Shown here: positions 9,104 through 16,371 of the stretch, piece by piece | Layout: the number at the start of each line of letters is the position of its first letter | Position numbering within the stretch: position 1 is the first letter of the stretch | From: Bacteroidales bacterium | Lineage (GTDB): Bacteria > Bacteroidota > Bacteroidia > Bacteroidales > Muribaculaceae | DNA length: 64,000 nucleotides | Direction: 5' to 3' | Assembly (NCBI GenBank): GCA_003150235.1 | Contig: QAMW01000033.1 | Coordinates: forward strand, 124,001-188,000 | Position numbers and translations under genes: made by a program | The notes under the pieces: generated by a model | The model's database searches: none | Seen by the model: only the letters and a program-made list of their open reading frames with translations | What the model was told of the DNA's origin: nothing

Positions 9104-10933
9104 ATGGTTGAAATCACAAATCTCTCATTATATTGGATTAATACTCCTGAAAATCTTGCCGCCCGATATATTGAAAGCGTGGCGAGGGACTATTTCACGT
9201 GTCACGACGAAATAGAGGGATTCTTTATTATTGTTCCATCCATCTATACATTTGACCGGATACGTAATGATATTGATATCGCGATATTTGGAGGTCTCAG
9301 TGGCATGACAGCACGGGAAGGATATCAGATTGATTCTTTCGCCATGATTATAGAAGTAAAATCACATCCGGAGGAAGATATCTGTATCGATTCGGGACAT
9401 CATTACCATGTAACGTACCGTGACGGGATAAAGGACGTCACCCGACAGGCATTATCGGAAGCACTATCTCTTAAAGAGCATCTGAACGACTCGGGAATTG
9501 AATGTGATTTTGTAGTCCCGGCTATATTTTTCCGTTCAATTACGCAACAATCGCTCTCGACATTGCAAAACCGAAAGACTGACAACGCACTTGCAGCATC
9601 ATTTACCTTTGCACAACTGCTCGATATTATCGCCACACAGTTTAAATGCAGGGACATGCACGATCCGTTGAAAGTCAACAATCATACGCGCGAAAGCCTT
9701 CTTCATCTATTCCGTCATGCCTCAGCACCGGCAATCTTGCGCAGTAAATTTGAATTACTCTGTTCGGAAAGCCTCGACCCGTGCCTTGACGACATCAACC
9801 GGAATGAATCAAACACGGTGATAAAAGGTCGTGCAGGTACAGGTAAGACACTTCTTCTCCTGAAGGAAGCATTGAATCTTGCCGAAGACCCCGAAAACGA
9901 ACTGATGTTTCTCACCTACAACCACGCGTTGCTCAATGATATAAAGAAACTTGTGGGGTATTTTCCATCCGGCAAGCTTACCAATAACAATTTCAAAACC
10001 ATAGATTCATTCTTTCAGGGACTGATGCTTAAATATAAGATTATAGAAACGTCAATCAATCCTGATAAGTCATCCGACTACCGCAGGGAATATCGTAATG
10101 CCTTAAAGCTGCTTTATGATAATGTAACCGATGAGCAGAATGAAATAATCTCACCCGTCCCGACTCATTTTCTTATTGACGAAGCGCAAGACTTGAGTGA
10201 ATATGAAAAAGAGATACTTTGTTACCTATACCCGGCATCATCAATACTTGCCGCCGAAGGGATAGATCAGCTTGAAAGAAATGACAATGCACCGGAATGG
10301 ACGATGACGCGGATAGTGCCTCTCGGTTCATGCCGACGCATGTTCTCCAATGTAGCAATGTTTGTCAATAATCTTGCCGAAAGACTTCAGTGTGACTGGC
10401 ATGTCGACTGTCGCGAAGCATTTCCCGGTGGCAAAGTCATGATACTTGACAACTATGACAAAGAAATTCACGACGAACTGTTGGAAAGACAACGAAAACA
10501 TGGTTGCGACGACTATGATATGCTCATGCTTGTCGGAAGGCAACATTCATGTTATCAAAACATGTTGGATAGTATTGAAGAAATATATGACGGAAGATAT
10601 CAGGAAAACCGCAAGAATGAACCTTGCGACAACCAACCGCGCCTGTACTATTATCAGTCATGTCGGGGAGTGGAAGGCTGGACTGTAGTTTGCCTCGGAC
10701 TTGACACCTACTACGAGGAAGAACTCATCAAAAAGGAAACATCTCTTAGAAACGCTCAACTCGTTAACGCAAGAAAGAAAGTTCAAACCGACACCGCATT
10801 AAAAATGATGACACCGCTCACCCGAGCAATTCACACACTTGTAATCGTACTATCAGGAAAAGATAACAATTTCAGCAAAGCCTTACGCTACACAGCTGAA
10901 GCTTTTCCCGATTTCGTCACCTTCCGTTCATGA
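9104..10933 (+). CDS. NERD-like nuclease domain fused to SF1 (UvrD-type) helicase
   Basis: 609 residues from ATG 9104. The N-terminal ~170 residues hold NDIDIAIFGG (about 55) and IIEVKSH (Glu84, Lys86), the D...ExK pattern of NERD/PD-(D/E)XK nucleases. Then come SF1 helicase motifs: GRAGTGKT (about 241-248), IDEAQD (about 357-362), a motif III/IV region, SCRGVEGW (about 519) and TPLTRA (about 570). A DNA or RNA unwinding and cutting enzyme is inferred. Such stand-alone fusions occur in defence islands and as orphan housekeeping genes; nothing nearby settles which. A TTG 30 bases upstream is in frame but less likely. Its stop overlaps the convergent GNAT gene by 6 bases. Confidence 0.8.
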   Translation: MVEITNLSLYWINTPENLAARYIESVARDYFTCHDEIEGFFIIVPSIYTFDRIRNDIDIAIFGGLSGMTAREGYQIDSFAMIIEVKSHPEEDICIDSGHHYHVTYRDGIKDVTRQALSEALSLKEHLNDSGIECDFVVPAIFFRSITQQSLSTLQNRKTDNALAASFTFAQLLDIIATQFKCRDMHDPLKVNNHTRESLLHLFRHASAPAILRSKFELLCSESLDPCLDDINRNESNTVIKGRAGTGKTLLLLKEALNLAEDPENELMFLTYNHALLNDIKKLVGYFPSGKLTNNNFKTIDSFFQGLMLKYKIIETSINPDKSSDYRREYRNALKLLYDNVTDEQNEIISPVPTHFLIDEAQDLSEYEKEILCYLYPASSILAAEGIDQLERNDNAPEWTMTRIVPLGSCRRMFSNVAMFVNNLAERLQCDWHVDCREAFPGGKVMILDNYDKEIHDELLERQRKHGCDDYDMLMLVGRQHSCYQNMLDSIEEIYDGRYQENRKNEPCDNQPRLYYYQSCRGVEGWTVVCLGLDTYYEEELIKKETSLRNAQLVNARKKVQTDTALKMMTPLTRAIHTLVIVLSGKDNNFSKALRYTAEAFPDFVTFRS

Positions 10934-11461
10934 CTCCTCAATCAGATGTTGTAGCGTATATGCGTCGACATACGATGTACCACGACGAAGCCATGAGCGT
11001 AATCTTCCGCAAGTCTTAAAACCACTATTGTGAAATGTGGCTATACTCGGAGCGTTATCTATTGCCACCACCGCCCAAAGCTGATGCATGCCAATAAATT
11101 TCCGCGCATAGTTTATCGCAATGTTCAACGCATGACTCCCGTAACCCTTTCCGGAATAATGCATGTCAACCAACAGTCCTATCCCGGCGCGTTTATTATG
11201 GGGATCAAAATCATATAAATCCAACATTCCTACCGCCTCGCCCGTAGCTTTCTCAACAATCATAAGGCGTAACTGACGAGCAGCATATATGTCGGGGGAA
11301 TAGCTTTCTATGTAATCCCATAATATTTTCCGGGAAAATGGCGCGATACTGCTTCCCGCCTCCCAGAGAGATGTGTCATTCTCCCATTTATAAAGCAACG
11401 GAAGGTCCTCCGGCTCAAGAGCGCGCAGGCATAACTCTTTATCTTCAAGCAGTTCTTTCAT
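10928..11461 (-). CDS. GNAT family N-acetyltransferase (RimL/SpeG-like)
   Basis: 177 residues with the GNAT core: LCLRALEPEDLPLLYKWEND at the N-terminus, GIGLLVDMHYSGKGYGSHAL (acetyl-CoA-binding Q/RxxGxG/A variant, GKGYGS near residue 103) and NAPSIATFHNSGFK. It transfers an acetyl group from acetyl-CoA to an amine; the substrate is not predictable (protein N-terminus or polyamine are options). Its ATG overlaps the recR stop as ATGA, so it is translationally coupled to recR. Confidence 0.88.
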   Translation of the reverse strand: MKELLEDKELCLRALEPEDLPLLYKWENDTSLWEAGSSIAPFSRKILWDYIESYSPDIYAARQLRLMIVEKATGEAVGMLDLYDFDPHNKRAGIGLLVDMHYSGKGYGSHALNIAINYARKFIGMHQLWAVVAIDNAPSIATFHNSGFKTCGRLRSWLRRGTSYVDAYTLQHLIEES

Positions 11462-12096
11462 TGTACCTCCTTATTAAACGACTCGCTGAAAAGAGTGCGG
11501 TTGACAATCGAGCGACCAAGCGTAATCTCGTCAGTGTATTCAATCTCGTTGCCTACCGACACACCCCTCGCAAGCTGTGTTATCTTGACCGGCAGAGTAC
11601 CGAGTTTGCGATAGATATAAAAATTGGTGGTTTCCCCCTCCATTGTGGCACTCAGGGCAAGAATCACTTCTTCCACTTTCTCCTCCTCGACTCGCTTGAC
11701 CAGCGAGTCAATCTCAAGCTGGGACGGTCCGATACCATCCATCGGTGATATCAATCCGCCAAGCACATGATAGAGACCCCGGAACTGACCCGTATTCTCG
11801 ATACTAAGCACATCCTTCACACTCTCGACCACACACACAATCGATGAATCACGTAATGGATTGGAACAAATCGGACACTTTTCCTCTTCCGATATATTAT
11901 GACACTTCACGCAATAACGTATCCCCTTGCGCAGAGCCACTATAGACTCGCCGAGGTCAATGCCCATACGTTCCTCCTGGCGCAGGATGTGAAGAGCAAG
12001 ACGCAACGCAGTCTTACGCCCTATACCGGGGAGACGCGAAAGCTGGTTGACGGCATTTTCAAGCAAAGTAGAAGCGTATTCCTGTTCCATAGTCAT
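11458..12096 (-). CDS. recR: Recombination mediator RecR
   Basis: 212 residues: helix-hairpin-helix LSRLPGIGRKTALRLA (19-34), a zinc finger C62-x2-C65 and C74-x2-C77, and a Toprim domain (IVCVVESVKDVLSIE, then a Walker-B-like segment VEEVILALSATMEG). RecR works with RecO to load RecA on SSB-coated gaps. Two starts are possible, ATG 12096 or ATG 12090. Overlaps the following GNAT gene by 4 bases. A predicted promoter lies about 230 bases upstream, leaving a long leader containing a perfect hairpin. Confidence 0.95.
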   Translation of the reverse strand: MTMEQEYASTLLENAVNQLSRLPGIGRKTALRLALHILRQEERMGIDLGESIVALRKGIRYCVKCHNISEEEKCPICSNPLRDSSIVCVVESVKDVLSIENTGQFRGLYHVLGGLISPMDGIGPSQLEIDSLVKRVEEEKVEEVILALSATMEGETTNFYIYRKLGTLPVKITQLARGVSVGNEIEYTDEITLGRSIVNRTLFSESFNKEVQ

Positions 12097-12159
12097 CTGA
12101 TTTCTATTGTAAAGTTACACTAAATGCCTCACCCTTACAAACCGCTTAACGCCATTTAA

Positions 12160-12200
12160 CGATACAGGCGCCTCACGTTGCGGGGCGCCTGTATCGTTTT
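12160..12200. terminator. Perfect hairpin, possible terminator or recR leader element
   Basis: CGATACAGGCGCC (12160-12172) pairs fully with GGCGCCTGTATCG (12184-12196), followed on the plus strand by TTTT. On the minus strand no T-run follows. It may end dapA readthrough or fold in the recR leader. Confidence 0.55.
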
Positions 12201-12321
12201 GTATCCTTCACAGCAAAAAAAGTTTTTTCATAAGATCGCGATTTTCGCATGATAGCTAATGTTCATGTAGGTTTACGAGGCGAATTGTGCAAAAAATGTA
12301 TTTCATTAAGTTTAATATATG

Positions 12322-12352
12322 CAAACATAATCAATAGATTTAATATTTGCAA
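12322..12352 (-). promoter_or_regulatory. Predicted recR promoter
   Basis: Minus-strand -7 TATGTTTG (12329-12322) with TTGC (12352-12349) 19 bases upstream, a fair match to TTTG-N19-TAnnTTTG. Transcription would start near 12316, giving a leader of about 220 nt. Confidence 0.5.
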
Positions 12353-12429
12353 GCATTTTAAACAAAACTTTACTCCTTACGCTTTCTTTTATGAAATCAT
12401 CGAGCCGTTATGTTAAAAAATAATGATTT

Positions 12430-13314
12430 TTAACCAAGACGCTCAAGCACATGGCGTATTTTTTCGTAGGTGGTGATACGTGTAGGCACCAACGGCAGGC
12501 GAAGCTCATTTTCAATAAATCCCATTGCATGAAGCAGACATTTCACACCTGCCGGATTGCCGTCGACAAACAACAGGCTGAACAATTCTGTAAAACGGTG
12601 ATGAATCTTGAGCGCACGTTCATAATCACCTTGCAACGCAAGCCTTACCATTCGCGAAAATTCTTTCGGGAAAGCATTTCCGATAACCGAAATGACCCCT
12701 ACCGCCCCGAGAGTAATCAAAGGGAAGGTTATGCCGTCGTCACCTGAAATCACCATGAAGTCCTCACGCTTATTCTTTATTATGTCATCCATCTGGGAGA
12801 TGTTGCCCGATGCCTCCTTGACGCCTATTATATTATCAAATTCGGCAGCAAGACGCAATGTGGTCTCCGCAGTCATGTTTACGCCTGTGCGCCCCGGCAC
12901 ATTATATAATATAACCGGAATAGGCGATGCTTCGGCTATAGCCTTATAATGCTGATATATTCCTTCCTGCGACGGCTTATTGTAATAGGGCACGACTGAG
13001 AGCACAGCCTGAAATGGTGAAAGGTCGCTGGTTTTCAGCTCTTCGACAAGAGCCATGGTGTTATTGCCGCCAATACCGATTACGAGCGGCACACGACCGG
13101 CAACGCGTTCCACGATGAAGTCGCGGACCGCATGTTTCTCATCAACCGACAATGTGGCGGTTTCTGCAGTGGTACCGAGCACCACCATATAGTCAACCCC
13201 ATTCTTAATCTGATATTCCAACAACCGGGCAAGCGCATCAAAGTCAATCGACTTATCTTGCTTGAAAGGCGTGACCAACGCCACACCCATACCTTTTAAG
13301 TTAATACGTGCCAT
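12430..13314 (-). CDS. dapA: 4-hydroxy-tetrahydrodipicolinate synthase
   Basis: 294 residues, the normal DapA length. Key residues are visible: GTTAE (T48, T49), the catalytic Tyr in ILYNVPGR (Y137, R142) and the Schiff-base lysine in GVKEASG (K166). It condenses pyruvate with aspartate semialdehyde, the first committed step to diaminopimelate and lysine. The gene is monocistronic here, with a textbook promoter 30 bases before the ATG. Confidence 0.96.
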   Translation of the reverse strand: MARINLKGMGVALVTPFKQDKSIDFDALARLLEYQIKNGVDYMVVLGTTAETATLSVDEKHAVRDFIVERVAGRVPLVIGIGGNNTMALVEELKTSDLSPFQAVLSVVPYYNKPSQEGIYQHYKAIAEASPIPVILYNVPGRTGVNMTAETTLRLAAEFDNIIGVKEASGNISQMDDIIKNKREDFMVISGDDGITFPLITLGAVGVISVIGNAFPKEFSRMVRLALQGDYERALKIHHRFTELFSLLFVDGNPAGVKCLLHAMGFIENELRLPLVPTRITTYEKIRHVLERLG

Positions 13315-13343
13315 ATAGGTATCGTTTCATGCTTTTGCTTTCA

Positions 13344-13374
13344 CAAAGGTAGATATTATCGCAATACCGACAAA
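13344..13374 (-). promoter_or_regulatory. dapA promoter (consensus)
   Basis: Minus strand: TTTG (13374-13371), exactly 19 bases, TACCTTTG (13351-13344). Perfect fit to the Bacteroidota -33/-7 consensus. Confidence 0.75.
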
Positions 13375-13478
13375 GAAAAAAGTCCAAATAAAACTCAATC
13401 CGCATAATTTGGATTCAAAACCAAACCTATTCCCTTTAATTGGCGTTATATGATAAAAACAATATAAAAACAAAAGTC

Positions 13479-13775
13479 ATGAGCGATTTTAATAATATCA
13501 TTAAAGCCAGCAAACCGACATTGGTTGATTTCTATGCCACTTGGTGTGGACCCTGTAAAATGATGCATCCCATACTCGAACAGCTAAAAGCCAAAGTCGG
13601 TGATGATGTCGCAATAGTAAAGATAGATGTTGATAAGAATCAAGAGCTGTCGGCTCAATATCGTGTACAGTCAGTGCCCACTCTCATCATATTTAAAGAC
13701 GGAGAGGTAAAATGGAGGGCTGCAGGCGTACACTCAGCCGAAGATCTTGAGGCAAAGCTGAAGGAATTTGCCTGA
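13479..13775 (+). CDS. Thioredoxin
   Basis: 98 residues with the redox motif WCGPCK (C23, C26), the cis-Pro segment SVPTLIIF and KIDVDKN. It is a stand-alone cytosolic thioredoxin without signal peptide. An in-frame start at 13440 would add 13 residues unlike other thioredoxins; MSDFNNIIKASKPTLVDFYA is the natural start. It lies alone, convergent with the next gene across a strong bidirectional terminator. Confidence 0.93.
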   Translation: MSDFNNIIKASKPTLVDFYATWCGPCKMMHPILEQLKAKVGDDVAIVKIDVDKNQELSAQYRVQSVPTLIIFKDGEVKWRAAGVHSAEDLEAKLKEFA

Positions 13776-13806
13776 AAAGTATTAGGTTCACTTATTTGAA
13801 TAAACA

Positions 13807-13840
13807 AATGCCTCCGGTGTCAATCGACACCGGAGGCATT
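13807..13840. terminator. Bidirectional terminator between trx and the AspT-like gene
   Basis: A 15-bp perfect stem, AATGCCTCCGGTGTC with GACACCGGAGGCATT and a 4-base loop, sits between two convergent genes with T-rich sequence on both sides. Confidence 0.85.
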
Positions 13841-13870
13841 GCTATTTTATCAAACCGTTCAAAAGCGCGT

Positions 13871-15550
13871 CTAAGCAAGACAAAGCACCAATACCTGAGC
13901 TGCTACTACTCGCAGGAACATCGTTAGCGGATATACTGTCGAATAAGCCACTGCCGGAGCATCGTTACCGGTACTGTTGTTAGCGTAGGCAAGCGCAGGG
14001 GGATCGGTCATACCGCCTCCGAAGAGACCCATGATAGTGAGAAGATTTATCTTATACACCCCACGCGCGATACATCCTACTATCAGCAGAGGGATGAAGG
14101 TAATCATGAAACCCCAGATAACCCACCACATACCGGTATTGTTGAATACGGTCTCGGCAAAGCCCGCTCCCGAAGCTATGCCTACCGATGCAAGGAAGAG
14201 ACATATACCAATCTCTCTCATAAGGAGTGATGCCGATGAAGAGGTGTACGTGACAAGTTTAATCTTATAGCCGAACCGGCTTATAAGGATAGCGACCACA
14301 AGCGGACCACCGGCAAGACCGAGTTTCATCGGCACACTTACTCCGGGGAACGCGATAGGAATTGAACCGACCACAATACCGAGGAATATGCCGACAAACA
14401 GGGTAATCATGTTAGGCTCGTTAAGACGTTTCATCGAGTTACCGAGTTTCTCGGCGAGGCGTTTGATGTCAGCTTCCTGACCTACAACAGTCATACGGTC
14501 GCCGACCTGCAGACGCAAACCGGGCGAAGCAAGAAGGTCAACGCCGGCACGATTTACTCTCGTGGCATTAAGATTGTAACCCATACGCAGACGAAGCTGA
14601 CCGATAGGCACACCGTTGAACTGGCTCTTGGTCACTACAATACGTCGTGACACAACCGGACTCGGCGTAGCCTCCCAGTCCATCTCGACCTCAGGACCGA
14701 TAACAGCTTTGAATCGCTCCTCGTCTTGCGCCGACATTACTATGTAGAGCATGTCGTCAAGATGCACAACTGTCTGGGAATTAGGAATTATCACGTTGCC
14801 ATCCTTATCCTTCAAACGGGAAATAACGAAATTGCAAGAAATGATATCATGAAGCTGCATGAGGTTTTTGCCGTCAATCAAAACATTGGTGACTTTAAAT
14901 GTCACAATGTGCGGTTTTAACTGACTGTTAGCCGTCTCTTCATCTATTTCCTGAATCTCCTTATCTATTTTCACACGGAAAATAGCACGTACAAGGAACA
15001 TAGACAAGATTATGCCTATCACGCCCAGCGGATATGCAGCCGCATATCCCATCGCCATTTCTTCCGAAAGCTGATAAGCGCCGGGATTCACCTGAAGTAT
15101 AGCCTGCTGCGCCGCACCAAGTCCGGGCGTATTGGTCACCGCCCCCGACATGATTCCGACCAATGCTGTGATAGTGGTGTTGCCGTCAATGTAGAAAATA
15201 GCAAGCACTATCACCACGTTCAATGCTATGATAAGTACTGCAAGCCCGTTAAGCAACATGCCTCCTTTCTTGAAAGAGGAGAAGAAACCGGGACCTACCT
15301 GCAGACCGATGGAAAAGATAAACAGGATAAGTCCGAACTCACGTACAAAATGAAGTACTTCAGGATTTACCTTATAACCGAGATGCCCCATGACAAGTCC
15401 CACAAAAAGGCCAAAAGTGACACCCAGTGATACACCTCCGATTCTAAGTTTACCAAGATAAACCCCCACAGCGATGACAAATGAATAAAGCAAAATGGTG
15501 CTCGCCAACGCCATGTTGCCCGGTGCAAGTAATTGTTGAATCCAATCCAT
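13871..15550 (-). CDS. AspT/YidE-type putative transporter with two TrkA-C domains
   Basis: 559 residues. Two blocks of five to six membrane helices (residues about 15-185 and 385-559) flank a cytosolic region with two RCK_C/TrkA-C domains (about 210-375). The duplicated YidE/YbjL signature is seen as GLILFIFSIGLQVGPGF and GICLFLASVGIASGAGF, with GGGMTDPPALAYANN near the C-terminus. The family includes the aspartate:alanine exchanger AspT; the substrate here is unknown (an anion or amino acid is likely). A -7 box TAACTTTG lies 40 bases upstream of the ATG. Monocistronic. Confidence 0.85.
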   Translation of the reverse strand: MDWIQQLLAPGNMALASTILLYSFVIAVGVYLGKLRIGGVSLGVTFGLFVGLVMGHLGYKVNPEVLHFVREFGLILFIFSIGLQVGPGFFSSFKKGGMLLNGLAVLIIALNVVIVLAIFYIDGNTTITALVGIMSGAVTNTPGLGAAQQAILQVNPGAYQLSEEMAMGYAAAYPLGVIGIILSMFLVRAIFRVKIDKEIQEIDEETANSQLKPHIVTFKVTNVLIDGKNLMQLHDIISCNFVISRLKDKDGNVIIPNSQTVVHLDDMLYIVMSAQDEERFKAVIGPEVEMDWEATPSPVVSRRIVVTKSQFNGVPIGQLRLRMGYNLNATRVNRAGVDLLASPGLRLQVGDRMTVVGQEADIKRLAEKLGNSMKRLNEPNMITLFVGIFLGIVVGSIPIAFPGVSVPMKLGLAGGPLVVAILISRFGYKIKLVTYTSSSASLLMREIGICLFLASVGIASGAGFAETVFNNTGMWWVIWGFMITFIPLLIVGCIARGVYKINLLTIMGLFGGGMTDPPALAYANNSTGNDAPAVAYSTVYPLTMFLRVVAAQVLVLCLA

Positions 15551-15589
15551 ATTGTTCAGCGTTAAAAAACTGCCTTAGAAATTGAATTG

Positions 15590-15597
15590 CAAAGTTA
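15590..15597 (-). promoter_or_regulatory. Predicted -7 box of the AspT-like gene
   Basis: TAACTTTG on the minus strand, 40 bases before the ATG. The matching -33 is weak. Confidence 0.45.
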
Positions 15598-15699
15598 CGA
15601 CTTTTTGCCGAACTCCGACCCCACTATCTTACTTTTTTATTACTAAAATTTAACCGACGGGGTAAAATAAAGGTTTATCTATCCCCGCTATGCGGTCAT

Positions 15700-16359
15700 T
15701 TATTCCGGAGCAATGGCAATATCAAAGATTGCATCGGTGGTATTTACTATATTATCGGCATGATAAGCCTTCAGCTCTGTCATCGGGCGGAATCCCCATG
15801 TGACACCGACCGAATCGACACACGCGCGTCGTGCCGTCTCCATATCCACACCTGAATCGCCCACGTAAAGCACCCCGGACTTTGGTGTGGGCGATTTTGT
15901 AAGTATTTCAAAAACTATGGAAGGGTCGGGTTTTACGGGTATTCCTTCTTTCTGACCCTCGACCGCTGCCCACTCTATATCATGGAAATAGTAGTCTACA
16001 AGCCGCTCTACCGCAGCCTGATATTTATTGGACGCCACCGCAACCTTTATGTCATGAGCACGCAAGTCGCCAAGCAGCTGCATGATACCGGGATAAGGTG
16101 CAGTATGCTCTGTGCAATGGCTTTCGTAATATTCCTTGAAATAAACACGCAGACGCTCGACCTCCTCGTCAGTGTCAAGCCCCGACGGCAATGCGCGCTC
16201 GATAAGTTTTTTAACTCCGTTGCCTACCATGCCGGGATATGCCGACAACGGATGTGCCGGATAACCGCATTTTTCAAGCGCGTAATTTGTAGCACGTCCG
16301 AGATCTTCTATCGTATTCAGCAAAGTGCCGTCAAGATCAAAAATAACAAGTTTCTTCAT
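15700..16359 (-). CDS. HAD-family phosphatase (phosphoglycolate-phosphatase-like)
   Basis: 219 residues. HAD motif I IFDLDGTLLNT (DxD nucleophile near residue 8), a helical cap, motif II VASNK, and motif III/IV KPDPS...LYVGDSGVDMETARRA. The order and cap type match Gph/PGMB-like phosphatases. Substrate may be 2-phosphoglycolate but the family is broad. The ATG at 16359 replaces an in-frame TTG two codons upstream. It starts 12 bases after tamL and is probably the last gene of the rho-tamL-gph transcript. Confidence 0.86.
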   Translation of the reverse strand: MKKLVIFDLDGTLLNTIEDLGRATNYALEKCGYPAHPLSAYPGMVGNGVKKLIERALPSGLDTDEEVERLRVYFKEYYESHCTEHTAPYPGIMQLLGDLRAHDIKVAVASNKYQAAVERLVDYYFHDIEWAAVEGQKEGIPVKPDPSIVFEILTKSPTPKSGVLYVGDSGVDMETARRACVDSVGVTWGFRPMTELKAYHADNIVNTTDAIFDIAIAPE

Positions 16360-16371
16360 CGTCAAAATTTT

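Larger units (their letters stand above)
12097..12429. other. 333-bp intergenic region between recR and dapA
   Basis: Contains a 13-bp perfect hairpin at 12160-12196, a minus-strand promoter-like pair at 12322-12352 and otherwise AT-rich sequence. No open reading frame or RNA gene is recognisable. Confidence 0.7.

Noticed and set aside
15700..16365. Earlier TTG starts for the HAD gene (and similar short extensions elsewhere)
   Set aside because: Each adds only a few residues unlike the family and often overlaps a neighbouring gene; nearby ATGs fit better.
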